DNA from: an uncultured Caulobacterales bacterium
GTDB taxonomy: Bacteria; Pseudomonadota; Alphaproteobacteria; Caulobacterales; Caulobacteraceae
Assembly (NCBI GenBank): GCA_903840435.1
Contig: CAIMFV010000061.1
Location: 120,783 to 184,782, forward strand
DNA length: 64,000 bases
Direction of reading: 5' to 3'
Positions 1 through 8,983 of the stretch are shown one piece after another. How positions within the stretch are numbered: the stretch's first letter is position 1; every line of letters begins with the position of its first letter. A model generated the notes under the pieces. That model had not been told where the DNA came from. It searched no databases and worked only from the letters and a program-made list of their open reading frames with translations. Made by a program: the position numbers and the translations under genes.

Positions 1-773
1 TCATCGACATCCAAGACGCCCTTGACCACCATGGGTCCGGCCCAAAAATCGCGGATCCATTCGAGATCCTTCCAGGTGATGGAGGCGTCAAAATTCTGGG
101 CAATCCAGCCCAAAAATCCAACCGGGCCCGCCTTTCGGTTCAAGACCTTGGCGACATTGCCCAAGGTGTGCGGTCGACCCATCAGGCCCACATCATAGGC
201 CCAGGCGGGATGGGTCGCGGCCTGCCAAAGCCTTCTCTGGGCGGAAAAAGGACCGCTCATGCCGGAGCGGGCGTCGCGATAGCGCGCCCCTGGCGTGACA
301 AGATCGACCGTGAAGACCAATACGGACGCGCCCTCTTGCTTGGCCCAGGTCAGCATGTCACGCATGAAGCCGCGATCTTTCAGCACATAGAGCTGGAACC
401 AGATCGGACGGGTCGCCGCCCGCGCCACTTCGTCAATCGGGCAAACCGAGACGGTGGATAGGCAGGTTGGAATATTGAAAGCAGAAGCCGCGCGCGCTGC
501 CTGGGCCTCGCCGCGGCGTGCATACATCCCCGTCAGACCGACAGGCGCCAAAGCAATCGGCATGCCCATCGGCTCGCCAAACAGCGTGGTCGACACATCA
601 AGCTTGGAGACGTCGCGCAGAACCCGTTGCTTCAGCGCCAGCCCTGAAAGGTCTGCGACATTGGCCGCCAAAGTCCGCTCGTCATAGGAACCCCCATCGA
701 TATAGTCGAACAGGAATTTGGGTAACTTGCGCCGCGCGGCCTCGCGAAAATCATTTGTCGACGCGATGATCAT
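1..773 (-). CDS. lldD: FMN-dependent L-lactate dehydrogenase / alpha-hydroxy-acid oxidase, 3' part missing
   Basis: The complement strand translates without interruption from the window edge to an ATG at 773 as [20 protein letters not shown]..., followed by [11 protein letters not shown], which matches the N-terminus of the LldD family of membrane-associated FMN flavoenzymes that oxidise L-lactate to pyruvate. [13 protein letters not shown], the segment reading [17 protein letters not shown], and [10 protein letters not shown] are the expected FMN-barrel blocks. About 257 residues are present, roughly two thirds of the usual 380; the His/Arg active-site region lies outside the window. An in-frame ATG at 779 is possible, but 773 aligns with the E. 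coli LldD start and has GGGA six bases upstream. It is transcribed divergently from the TPR/ATP-grasp gene at 833. The exact hydroxy acid substrate cannot be fixed from this part. Confidence 0.88.
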   Translation of the reverse strand, partial: MIIASTNDFREAARRKLPKFLFDYIDGGSYDERTLAANVADLSGLALKQRVLRDVSKLDVSTTLFGEPMGMPIALAPVGLTGMYARRGEAQAARAASAFNIPTCLSTVSVCPIDEVARAATRPIWFQLYVLKDRGFMRDMLTWAKQEGASVLVFTVDLVTPGARYRDARSGMSGPFSAQRRLWQAATHPAWAYDVGLMGRPHTLGNVAKVLNRKAGPVGFLGWIAQNFDASITWKDLEWIRDFWAGPMVVKGVLDVD

Positions 774-832
774 GCCCATTCCCGGTGTTCGATTATGTGT
801 GCGAGTGTGAGAGCGTTCGTGAAGGGGGCAAG

Positions 833-2311
833 GTGACGGCTAGCGGTCCTGATGACAAGGCTGACCTTCGCCTTCTCTTGAGCCAAATCGCGCGCGAGAT
901 GGATCGTATTGGTCCGACAGCCGAAACCTTGACGGCCAAGGCAGATCTCTTGGTGCAATTAGGCGAACCCGACGCGGCACGGTTGGCCTATCTGGCCGCA
1001 CTGCAGATCGATGAGACCCACCTTTTCGCCTTGAATAATTTTGGCGCCTTGGCGGAAGCGGGCGGTTTTATATCCGCCGCGACAACACTCTATGCGCAAG
1101 CCGCCAACGCCCACCCGAAGGATGCTGCCTCGAAGGTCAATTTGGCTTCCGCCCTCCTCCGTCTGGGGCAATTAGACGCAGCAGAGGCGACGCTCGATCA
1201 GGCGCTGGCGGCAGATCCCCACTTCGCGCCCGCCCATCGTGCCCGGGCCCGGCTTTTGTCGCGTCAAGGCGAGGCGCGCCTCGCGCGCGAGAGCCTCAAA
1301 TGCGGCTTTGCAGATCAGGCGGTCTTTCCGCCAACCGATGGCCGTCCGCCGTCCGGGCGCCCTCGAGTGTTGAAATTGATTTCCGGACTTGAGGCCGACA
1401 CCCCGCTTGACCCGATCCTCGACCCCGACCGCTTCCAAGTCACCGCCCTTGCAGCGGAATTTTTTGACCTCAACTCCCCGCCCCCGCCTCATGACGTGAT
1501 TTGGAACGCCATTGCAGAAGCTGACCTCTGTGCGGAAGGCCTCAGCGCAGCACAAACCTGTTTGGAGGCGTGGGGCGCGGTGGCGATCAATCCGCCAGAA
1601 AAAGTGCGCCTCACCGGGAGGTGCGAGACGGCGCAAAGGCTCGGTGCGTTGGTCGGTGTTGTGACCGCGCCCATCCTCGCCCTAACGAAGCCCGACCTGC
1701 TCGCTGGACCGGCCAACCCTTGCCTGCTCAAGCTCGGGGAAACTGGCAGCCGCCTGTCCTTTCCCTTAGCCATCCGCACGCGCGGACTCCATTTCGGTCA
1801 GGCCTTTGAGCGCGTCGAAACCGCCGATGAGCTTATCCAGACGGTTGCGCGCCTCCCCGGTGACGACCTTTTTGTCATGGCCTTCCTAGACACCCGAGGG
1901 GAAGACGGCCTTTACCGGAAATACCGCATGATGAGCGTCGCCGGGCAGCTCTTGCCAGTGCATTTGGCCAGGTCCCGGCACTGGAAGGTGCACCTCGCCA
2001 ATGCCGAGGAAAGCGCCGGCGAGGCTCATGCACGAGAAGAGGAGCGGTTTTTGACCGACCCCGCCGCCGCCCTCGGTCAACCGGCCTTCGAGGCGTTGCG
2101 GCGCATTCAAGCGGCGGTCAGTTTGGACTATTTCGGCATGGATTTCGCTTTAACCCCCTCGGGCCAGGTGGTGCTGTTTGAGGCCAATGCCGCCATGGCA
2201 GTCCCGCTGACCGGAAATGCGCCGAGAGACGAAGCCGCGCGCCTCATTCAGGCTGCTGCTCGCCAGATGATCCACGGGCGGCGGCAATCCGACCTAAGGC
2301 CATCGCGGTAA
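833..2311 (+). CDS. TPR-repeat protein with C-terminal ATP-grasp-like ligase domain (paralogue A)
   Basis: About 492 residues from a GTG at 833, chosen because GGGGG lies just upstream; the frame stays open further 5' to 785. Residues about 25-150 are tetratricopeptide repeats with alternating Ala/Leu helices. The C-terminal half (about 280-460) has features of the RimK/glutathione-synthetase ATP-grasp fold: LYRKYRMM near 360, an acidic REEERFL segment, DYFGMDFAL, and VVLFEANA near 445, which corresponds to the metal-binding Glu/Asn motif. I infer an ATP-dependent carboxylate-amine ligase or a relic of one; the substrate is unknown. The gene at 2244-3980 on the other strand is a clear paralogue, and the two 3' ends overlap by 68 bases. 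Confidence 0.78.
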   Translation: MTASGPDDKADLRLLLSQIAREMDRIGPTAETLTAKADLLVQLGEPDAARLAYLAALQIDETHLFALNNFGALAEAGGFISAATTLYAQAANAHPKDAASKVNLASALLRLGQLDAAEATLDQALAADPHFAPAHRARARLLSRQGEARLARESLKCGFADQAVFPPTDGRPPSGRPRVLKLISGLEADTPLDPILDPDRFQVTALAAEFFDLNSPPPPHDVIWNAIAEADLCAEGLSAAQTCLEAWGAVAINPPEKVRLTGRCETAQRLGALVGVVTAPILALTKPDLLAGPANPCLLKLGETGSRLSFPLAIRTRGLHFGQAFERVETADELIQTVARLPGDDLFVMAFLDTRGEDGLYRKYRMMSVAGQLLPVHLARSRHWKVHLANAEESAGEAHAREEERFLTDPAAALGQPAFEALRRIQAAVSLDYFGMDFALTPSGQVVLFEANAAMAVPLTGNAPRDEAARLIQAAARQMIHGRRQSDLRPSR

Positions 2312-3980
2312 AAGCAGCGCGGATTTTTGGTGTCGCGACGTGCTTGTAAGCGAAGAGGTCGGCAGGTTCGTCGAGGTGCAGCAGGAAGGAGGCATTCGCT
2401 TCGAACAGCACCACCTCGCCGTTGGCCAAAAGCGCGCAGTCGACGCCGCCATAGTCGAGGTCAAGACGGCGGGCGACCTGTTCAATCGCCTGGGAGGCCA
2501 AAGGTCCGAAGACGCCGCGCCAGTCGGCCAGAAAGCGCGCCTCCTCTTGCCGCTTCCAGTCATGGCGCGCAGGTTCTGAGCGCCAATAATGGGCGATCCA
2601 ATGATCACAAATGGCGAGGTGGTAAGGGAACACCTGTCGGTCGACGAAGATCAGCCGATATTTGCGCCAATATCCGTCTGGAGACTGGAAATTGACGAAC
2701 TCAGTCACCACGGCCGTCTCAGTTTCCAATTCCGAGAGCGCGTGGACGCATTCCTCGTCGGTATTTACGAGCGTCAGATGGTCGCCGCCATGATCGCCGG
2801 CCGGGCGCACGAGGCGTGCGCCGCTCATCGGAACATCGCCACATTCAGCCCGATCAGAAGCCGCACGACACACCCGCGCCACCGCCGGAACCTTCAGACC
2901 TTCAATGTCGCCAAACAGGGTTTGGGCCAGATCGCGGCGGGAGGGAAAAAGCGCCTCCGACGGATTGAGCACGGGCCGCGCCAACCTTTGGCAAAGCGCG
3001 CTGCAGGCCTCGATCTGCCCCCCGGCAAGATCAACCTCTGAGAGCGTCGGAAAGACCAAATCCGCCTGCGCCAAATCGGCCAGATCCACACCGCCCAGGG
3101 GGGCATCGGGTTGGTCAGGAGAGACCATGTCGAGCGACCAGATGTCGAACTGCGTGGGGTCGACAAGGTAGCGCGTTTGCAAACGCGCCGCGCCGACGCC
3201 GCCGATTAACAAGATGACGGGCTTCTCCTTGCTGGACTTAGCGACCACCCGCGACAGCCCCTTTTCCCGCGCCAGGTGGTTTTGCAGGTGTTGGGAATCT
3301 TCGATGCGGCCAAGGGCGAGCAAGAGGCCCGCCGCTTCTTCGATCACGTCCCGGGTCGGAGTTTGACAGGCGCGCACTTCGGCTAAGGCCGCTTCGATCC
3401 GCGCGCGCGCCTTGGTCTTGATCGCCGCCTGAGCCAGCCAGACCAAGCTGCGAATTCGATCCTCAAGGGCGTCAGAGGGCAGACGCGCCAAAGCCGCAAG
3501 TTGGGCTTCCGCCGCCTCCGCATAGAGCCCAAGATCGGCGAGCACGACACCGCGATTGGCGTGGGCCGGACCGAAGCTAGGGTCAAGGGCAATGGCGGCG
3601 TTCAACCGGATCAAGGCGTCTTGCGAATTGCCCTGTCGGTGTAAGGCGACGCCCCAATCATTTTGCAGCGGCGCCAATTGCGGCAAGAGCGCTGCAGCCG
3701 CTTGAAACGCCGCAATGGCGGCTGCGACTTCGCCTCGCCCGGCGAGGATGCGCCCCAGGGCATGACGCGCACCACCATGGTCTGGCTTTTGGGCCAGCGC
3801 GCGGCGAAGCAGAGCTTCCGCCTCCTCGACCTCCGGTCCACCGGCCAGCAACAGGCCCAGCATGGCCAGGGTCTCAGCATGATCCGGCGCAAGGCCCAGA
3901 TGCTGGCGATAGAGGGCCTCAGCGGCCTTCGCCTTGCCTAAAGCATGCTGCTGCAAGGCTTGGGAAAAGACGCTCCTCAA
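2244..3980 (-). CDS. TPR-repeat protein with C-terminal ATP-grasp-like ligase domain (paralogue B)
   Basis: 578 residues. Residues about 10-240 form TPR units (for example LGLLLAGGPEVEEAEALLRRAL and DPSFGPAHANRGVVLADLG, quoted in part). After a short linker, PVILLIGGVG opens a second domain, which ends with YWRKYRLIF near 433, QEEARFLADW, DYGGVDCALL and VVLFEANAS near 520. These blocks match paralogue A one for one. The start is a TTG overlapping the TGA of the upstream gamma-glutamyltransferase gene (TTGA), so the two are probably translationally coupled. An ATP-grasp ligase joined to a glutathione-cleaving enzyme suggests work on a gamma-glutamyl or other small peptide, but this is inference; no substrate residue is diagnostic. 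Confidence 0.78.
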   Translation of the reverse strand: MRSVFSQALQQHALGKAKAAEALYRQHLGLAPDHAETLAMLGLLLAGGPEVEEAEALLRRALAQKPDHGGARHALGRILAGRGEVAAAIAAFQAAAALLPQLAPLQNDWGVALHRQGNSQDALIRLNAAIALDPSFGPAHANRGVVLADLGLYAEAAEAQLAALARLPSDALEDRIRSLVWLAQAAIKTKARARIEAALAEVRACQTPTRDVIEEAAGLLLALGRIEDSQHLQNHLAREKGLSRVVAKSSKEKPVILLIGGVGAARLQTRYLVDPTQFDIWSLDMVSPDQPDAPLGGVDLADLAQADLVFPTLSEVDLAGGQIEACSALCQRLARPVLNPSEALFPSRRDLAQTLFGDIEGLKVPAVARVCRAASDRAECGDVPMSGARLVRPAGDHGGDHLTLVNTDEECVHALSELETETAVVTEFVNFQSPDGYWRKYRLIFVDRQVFPYHLAICDHWIAHYWRSEPARHDWKRQEEARFLADWRGVFGPLASQAIEQVARRLDLDYGGVDCALLANGEVVLFEANASFLLHLDEPADLFAYKHVATPKIRAAFTAMALGRIAAARGSSGEQQPE

Positions 3981-5677
3981 TGGGCCAGCACCGCCACCCC
4001 GCGCGCCCGGGGATCGGCAGCTGGAATGGGCCTGTTGTCGACCACCTGGATCGCTTCGATATCCCCGTTCCAGTCCTGGTCGGCGACAGTATAGCCGAGC
4101 GCCTTTAGCTCGGCGACGAGGCTGGCGGGGAAGCGCGCAAAGGGCTCTGAGAAGATGGTGTTTTCCGGCAAAAGTTGGTGGTGGAAGCGCAGGGTTTTTA
4201 AGGCTTGGTCGAGCGGCTGATGAAAGTCGTACACATTGACCAAGACCTGGAAGACCGAGGTAAAGATGCGCGATCCGCCCGGCGTGCCGATCACCATCAC
4301 CACCTTGCCGTCCTTGGTGAGCAAGGTCGGCGTCATGGAAGACAAGGGGCGCTTGTTGGGCGCGATGGCATTGGCGTCGCCGCCGACCACGCCATACATA
4401 TTGGGCGCACCCGGCTTGACCGAGAAGTCGTCCATCTCGTCATTCAAAAGAAAGCCTGCGCCTTCGACGATGACGCCCGCACCAAACCAGCCATTCAGGG
4501 TATAGGTGTTCGAAACCGCATTCCCATCGCGGTCAATGATTGAGAAATGCGTCGTCTGCGGCTTCTCAAGTCCTGGCTGCACGGAGGCGGTGGCAGAGGG
4601 CCGATCTGGATTGATCTCGCGGGCGCGCCGCGCCACATAGGCCGGGTCGATCAAGGCCTCGACCGGAACCTTCACAAAATCAGGATCGCCGAGATATTGG
4701 GCGCGATCTGCAAAGACGCGCTTTTCGATCTCAGAGATCAGATGCATGTAGCGCGGAGAATTCAGCGGTGCGTCGGCGAACAGGGCGGCTGCGTCTGCCT
4801 TCATGTTCAGCATTTGCAACAGCGCAATCCCACCAGAGCTTGGCGGCGGCGCGGTGACCACCTCATAGTCTTTCCACTGGCCCTGAATGGGCTTGCGCCA
4901 TAAGGGGCGATAGGCGGCAAGGTCTTGGCGGGTAATCAGGCCTGGATGGTCGGCTCGGGCCATCTGGGCCACGATGAGATCAGCCACCGGTCCCTGGTAA
5001 AATCCCTTGGGGCCAAGGCGGGCAATTCGGGCCAAGGTCTTGGCGAGCTCCGGTTGACGGAACTGAACGCCCTTATTCATTCCGCCGAAATAGCGCTGAA
5101 AATTGGTGGTTTTGATGAAGGGGGACTCGCTGTCCGTCTTCATATCAAACAGCTGTTCGGTGACCTTAAAGCCATGCCGGGCATAGGAAATGGCGGGAGC
5201 CAGATCCTGAGCCCAGCTCAATTTTCCAAAGCGCTGATGCGCGGCATAAAGTCCCGCCACAGTTCCGGGTACGCCAGCAGACAAGACGCCGACCTGAGAC
5301 AGCGCGTCGATCGGTGCGCCCTTGGCGTCGAGATACATGTCGGCGCGCGCCGCTCTTGGCGCGGTCTCGCGATAGTCGAGAAAATAGGGTTTGCCCTTCA
5401 CCCAAAGGGTCATAAAGCCGCCGCCGCCAATATTTCCGGCTTCGGGATAGGTGACGGCAAGCGTGAACGCCGTGGCCACGGCGGCGTCCACCGCATTCCC
5501 CCCCTGTTTCAATATCGTCTGGGCGGCGCGGGCGCCGTAGATATCCGGTGAAGCGACAGCGCCTGAACTTAACCGCACTGTCGGGCTTGCAGCCTCGGCA
5601 GCCAGGGCGACGCTGCCGAGGCTGAGTGCCGCGAGAAGGATCGCGGCAGAGCGCCGGATCATGTGAGGGGTTTGCAT
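3977..5677 (-). CDS. ggt: Gamma-glutamyltransferase (glutathione hydrolase), periplasmic
   Basis: 566 residues with a signal peptide (MQTPHMIRRSAAILLAALSL, cleavage after about AEAA). The family blocks are in order: GGNAVDAAVATAF, GNIGGGGFMTLW, YRETAPRAA, then the autocatalytic site TTHFSI near residue 375 whose Thr becomes the N-terminal nucleophile of the small subunit, followed by NDEMDDFS, PLSSMTPT and GTPGGSRIF. The enzyme is made as one chain, exported and self-cleaved; it hydrolyses or transfers the gamma-glutamyl group of glutathione. The length is normal for the family. It is upstream of, and overlaps, paralogue B of the TPR/ATP-grasp pair; a glutathione S-transferase gene lies 150 bases further upstream on the same strand. 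Confidence 0.95.
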   Translation of the reverse strand: MQTPHMIRRSAAILLAALSLGSVALAAEAASPTVRLSSGAVASPDIYGARAAQTILKQGGNAVDAAVATAFTLAVTYPEAGNIGGGGFMTLWVKGKPYFLDYRETAPRAARADMYLDAKGAPIDALSQVGVLSAGVPGTVAGLYAAHQRFGKLSWAQDLAPAISYARHGFKVTEQLFDMKTDSESPFIKTTNFQRYFGGMNKGVQFRQPELAKTLARIARLGPKGFYQGPVADLIVAQMARADHPGLITRQDLAAYRPLWRKPIQGQWKDYEVVTAPPPSSGGIALLQMLNMKADAAALFADAPLNSPRYMHLISEIEKRVFADRAQYLGDPDFVKVPVEALIDPAYVARRAREINPDRPSATASVQPGLEKPQTTHFSIIDRDGNAVSNTYTLNGWFGAGVIVEGAGFLLNDEMDDFSVKPGAPNMYGVVGGDANAIAPNKRPLSSMTPTLLTKDGKVVMVIGTPGGSRIFTSVFQVLVNVYDFHQPLDQALKTLRFHHQLLPENTIFSEPFARFPASLVAELKALGYTVADQDWNGDIEAIQVVDNRPIPAADPRARGVAVLAH

Positions 5678-5829
5678 CGTCTAGACTTTCCTGCCCGCGT
5701 GAGCGCCCTCGTGGGTTCGGAGGTCGACTCTGGTTTAGGCGTCCATCTTAGTCGCCACACCGCTCTGGCTCGAAGCTAATTTTTCGGCCCCACCCAGCCA
5801 CCACTTCCCGGACAGACGCAACGCAGGTC

Positions 5830-6441
5830 CTAGGATGACTGATCGGGAAGATGCTGCACTGCGGGGCGGGCACTGACAGCTTCGAACATGGCGGCGAGCG
5901 CGGGATATTCGATCCGCCAAGCGATCTCTGGAAAGCGGAAATCGAGATATTCGAGGGCGCAGTAGGTGGCAATCTCGCCAAGTCCAATCGCTTGGCCAAG
6001 ATCGTAATTGAGCCCGGCGAGAAAGTGCAGCGCTTGGCGTATCTTGCGGGTTTGGCCTTCGCTCCAGGCTGACCATCGGAGCGGTTCTGGGCGCAGGAAG
6101 GTTTCATAGCGCAAGAGCAAGGCTGCATCGTTCATGCCATCGGCCGCCGCCTCGTGACGCAGGGCCAGAAACCGTGCCTTGCCAGAAGCGGGCGTCAGCC
6201 GCTTTTCACTCGAGCTCTCGAAATAGGCCACGATCACCCGACTGTCGAAAAGGGTCTCGCCGCTGGCAAGTTCCAAGGTTGGTATCTTGGCCAAGGGATT
6301 GAGCGGGTCGAGCGGGCTTTCCGTCGCCGTCGGCGTGGCGGTGGCGCGCACAAGCTTGATCTGATCCAAAAGTCCTAATTCGGCAGCCGCGAGCAAGGTC
6401 TTGCGTGCATAGGGCGAGGCGGGCGAAAGGTGGAGCTTCAT
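5830..6441 (-). CDS. Glutathione S-transferase family protein
   Basis: 203 residues. The N-terminal thioredoxin-like domain starts MKLHLSPASPYARKTLLAA, with the Ser-Pro-Tyr stretch at the usual glutathione-thiol position. The cis-Pro loop reads NPLAKIPTL and the gamma-glutamyl binding site is LFDSRVIVAYFE. The remainder is the all-helical C-terminal domain. Such proteins conjugate or reduce electrophiles with glutathione in the cytoplasm; the individual substrate cannot be told. The ATG at 6441 is well placed. The 150 bases to the ggt start show no obvious terminator, so read-through into ggt is possible. Confidence 0.9.
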   Translation of the reverse strand: MKLHLSPASPYARKTLLAAAELGLLDQIKLVRATATPTATESPLDPLNPLAKIPTLELASGETLFDSRVIVAYFESSSEKRLTPASGKARFLALRHEAAADGMNDAALLLRYETFLRPEPLRWSAWSEGQTRKIRQALHFLAGLNYDLGQAIGLGEIATYCALEYLDFRFPEIAWRIEYPALAAMFEAVSARPAVQHLPDQSS

Positions 6442-6537
6442 CGCGGCTTCCTTGAGGCTGATGGCGCTATGATCTAAGCGCGATCGGACAGGGCGTCGAG
6501 TGGATCAAAACTCTGAAAGTCGGATTTGAACAGCCCT

Positions 6538-7497
6538 ATGCGTTGGATGAAGTGGATTGCCCCGCTTATCTGTTTCGCCGCTTTCGACATCACAGCCCAA
6601 GGCGCCCTGGCGGAAACGGGAACGGTGGCGCTGACCTTTGATGACCTTCCGGGATTGAGCCTCGTCGCGGACCAGCCCTATATCAATTATCTCAACCTGA
6701 TGCTGTTGCGCGGGTTGAAGCGCCATCACCTGCCGGCCACCGGTTTTGTCAATGAGAGCAAGATCGACGCCCTTGATCGCGCCCAACAGATCGCCAATCT
6801 GAAGCGCTGGCTGGACGCTGGCATGGGCTTAGGGAACCACACCTTTAGCCATGACAGTCCCGAGGAGCTTGGAGCGTCAGGCTATATTGCCGACATTGCC
6901 CGTGGGGAGGCGGTGACGCGGGCCTTGCTCGCCGAGCGCCACCAAGAGCTGAACTGGTTTCGTCATCCCTATCTTGAAACCGGATTTCCCGCTCAGGCCA
7001 AACACCAGATAGACGCTTGGCTGACGGCGCACGGCTATCGGGTCGCGCCGGTGACAATCGACGCCGATGACTGGGAATTCGCCGAGCCCTATGACGACGC
7101 CATTTCCCGTTACGACGAGGGGCGCAGGCTGCGGATTCGGCAACAATATCTCGACTATACCGAGCGGACGATCGGCTGGTATCAAAAGGCGTCGCAGGCA
7201 GTGTTCGGGCGTCAGATCGCATTTGTCATGCTGTTGCACGCCACCCGACTGAACGCCGATTGCATCGACGATCTGGCGCAAATCCTCAAACGTCGCAACC
7301 TTCGCGGCGTTCGTCTGGAGACGGCGATGGCTGACCCCGCCTATCGACTGGGCGATCCCTATGTCGGCCGAGACGGCATAGACTGGCTCGAGCGTTGGTC
7401 AGAGGAATTGCACAAGGACCTGCCCTGGGACAGTTGGCAGGACCCGCCGGCGCAAATCGTTGCCGAGTATGACCGCGTCAATTCGGACCGCCATTAG
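6538..7497 (+). CDS. Secreted polysaccharide deacetylase (NodB/carbohydrate esterase 4 fold)
   Basis: About 319 residues from ATG 6538; in-frame TTG 6526 and ATG 6547 are alternatives. MRWMKWIAPLICFAAFDITA is a signal peptide, probably cut after ALA. The catalytic metal site is visible: TFDD at about 33-36 supplies the paired Asp and GNHTFSH near 100-105 supplies the two His ligands. RHPYLETG is the third conserved block. The C-terminal block usual for NodB is replaced by a longer tail containing VMLLHATRLNADCIDDL, where LLHA supplies the last His. It probably removes N- or O-acetyl groups from an envelope or exported glycan. Its 3' end overlaps the convergent fdhD gene by 20 bases. Confidence 0.88.
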   Translation: MRWMKWIAPLICFAAFDITAQGALAETGTVALTFDDLPGLSLVADQPYINYLNLMLLRGLKRHHLPATGFVNESKIDALDRAQQIANLKRWLDAGMGLGNHTFSHDSPEELGASGYIADIARGEAVTRALLAERHQELNWFRHPYLETGFPAQAKHQIDAWLTAHGYRVAPVTIDADDWEFAEPYDDAISRYDEGRRLRIRQQYLDYTERTIGWYQKASQAVFGRQIAFVMLLHATRLNADCIDDLAQILKRRNLRGVRLETAMADPAYRLGDPYVGRDGIDWLERWSEELHKDLPWDSWQDPPAQIVAEYDRVNSDRH

Positions 7498-8368
7498 GTT
7501 GAGGCGACCACGCAGGTTCGATGCGAACCCGGTGCAATTCGTCGACAAACACCTCAAAGCCATCTGATCGCGCCACGCCGATCAGGCTCAATCCGGCCGC
7601 TTGCGCCACCTCCAATGCCAAGGTAGTTGGCGCGGAAACGGCAGCCAGGACAGATGCGCCGAGCGCGCAGCTCTTTTGCACCATCTCAACCGACACCCGT
7701 GAGGTGAGGAGGACAATACCGTCAGCTCCAGCGCGCCCCTCGCGCGCCAAGGCACCCACGACCTTATCCAAGGCATTATGGCGACCCACATCTTCACGCA
7801 GGCAGACGAGGCCTGCGCCGGGCGTCCAAAAGCCTGCCGCGTGCACGGCGCGTGTCGCGCTTCCTAAGACCTGCGCGGCTTCCAGTGCGGCGAAGGCGTC
7901 AAATAGGTTCGCGGCGGTGACGCTCACATCGGTCAGATGGCGGACCGATTTGGCCGGACGGCGGGCAGCTTCCAAACTCTCAAGGCCGCACATGCCGCAC
8001 CCCGTTGGACCGGCTTGTCGACGCCTTCGGCTCGAGAGCTCCGCCGCCCGGTCAGGCGCAATCCAAAGTCTGACCTCCCATCCCAGCTCGGTTTCCAGCA
8101 CCTCAAGCTCGCGCACCTCATCCGGATGGGCGATCAAGCCTTCGGTGAGACTAAAGCCCAATCCAAAATCTTCGAGATCGAGCGGGCTCGCCATCATCAC
8201 CGCTTCGGTCGCACCGTTGAAAACAAGCGCCACAGCGACCTCTTCCGGCGTCAGGCGCGTGCGTTTTTCGATACTCTGTCCGCGCCAGGCCTGGACTGGA
8301 ACCGACATGGCACCCGCTGTTTGCGACACATGGGCGGTCTTTTCGTGCAAGGGTGGATTTTCGGGCAT
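7478..8368 (-). CDS. fdhD: Formate dehydrogenase accessory sulfurtransferase FdhD
   Basis: 296 residues. FdhD passes sulfur from a cysteine desulfurase to the molybdenum cofactor of formate dehydrogenases and is needed for their activity. The sulfur-carrying CxxC motif is seen as GCGMCGL near residue 122; the blocks DFGLGFSLTEG, LREDVGRHNALDKVVGAL and LLTSRVSVEMVQK are typical. It is divergent from the fds structural genes, separated by 150 bases that must hold both promoters. In many organisms the accessory gene (fdsC) sits inside the fds operon; here this function has been moved to the opposite strand. Confidence 0.95.
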   Translation of the reverse strand: MPENPPLHEKTAHVSQTAGAMSVPVQAWRGQSIEKRTRLTPEEVAVALVFNGATEAVMMASPLDLEDFGLGFSLTEGLIAHPDEVRELEVLETELGWEVRLWIAPDRAAELSSRRRRQAGPTGCGMCGLESLEAARRPAKSVRHLTDVSVTAANLFDAFAALEAAQVLGSATRAVHAAGFWTPGAGLVCLREDVGRHNALDKVVGALAREGRAGADGIVLLTSRVSVEMVQKSCALGASVLAAVSAPTTLALEVAQAAGLSLIGVARSDGFEVFVDELHRVRIEPAWSPQPNGGPN

Positions 8369-8518
8369 GGCAGGAACCTCGACCTTAGGCTAGTCTGGAT
8401 GCTTACACCCTTGAAAGCACTTGCCTTACAGCTAAATGCCAAGGAATAGCCGCCTTCTTTAGGCATCGATGCGGCGCACGACGCCATCGCGATCTCAACG
8501 CGACTAGGGAGCCAAGGT

Positions 8519-8983
8519 TTGACGGAGATTGACGACGCCGACGTCTCAGATCTGATCCTTCGCCACGCGGCTGTAAAGGGCGCGCTCTTGCCGCTGTTGC
8601 ACGACATTCAGCATCGCCTCGGCTATATCCCGCAAGCGGCGGTCGCTCGCATCGCTGAGGGGCTCAATCTGTCCATCGCCGATGTGCATGGCGTGGTGAC
8701 TTTCTATGCTGACTTTACGCTCGAACGCCCGGCACGTCGGCGAATCCAGCTCTGTATGGCCGAAGCCTGCCAAGCCCGGGGCGTGGCGGACACCTGCGCA
8801 AAACTGGAAGCCGCGAGCGGCCTCAAGATCGGGGAGACCCGCGCTGATTTGTCCTTAAGTCTTGAACCCATCTATTGCCTGGGCCTCTGCGCCACCGGCC
8901 CCGCCGCCTTGGTTGACGGCGCGCCGCAAGCCCGGTTGAACGGCCAACGCCTAGACGCGCTGATCGGCGAGGTGGTGCGATGA
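8519..8983 (+). CDS. fdsG: NAD-dependent formate dehydrogenase gamma subunit (NuoE-like)
   Basis: 154 residues of the NuoE/thioredoxin-like [2Fe-2S] family. Blocks include LPLLHDIQHRLGYIP, VVTFYADF, and the four cluster cysteines in LCMAEACQARG (about 79-84) and YCLGLCATGP (about 120-124). In the cytoplasmic FdsABG(D) complex this subunit relays electrons near the FMN subunit. The start is a TTG at 8519 preceded by GGGAGCC. The stop overlaps the ATG of fdsB by 4 bases, showing translational coupling. Confidence 0.93.
   Translation: MTEIDDADVSDLILRHAAVKGALLPLLHDIQHRLGYIPQAAVARIAEGLNLSIADVHGVVTFYADFTLERPARRRIQLCMAEACQARGVADTCAKLEAASGLKIGETRADLSLSLEPIYCLGLCATGPAALVDGAPQARLNGQRLDALIGEVVR

Noticed and set aside
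7521..8393. 290-codon plus-strand frame opposite fdhD
   Set aside because: Ser/Arg/Thr-rich shadow of fdhD with no family resemblance.
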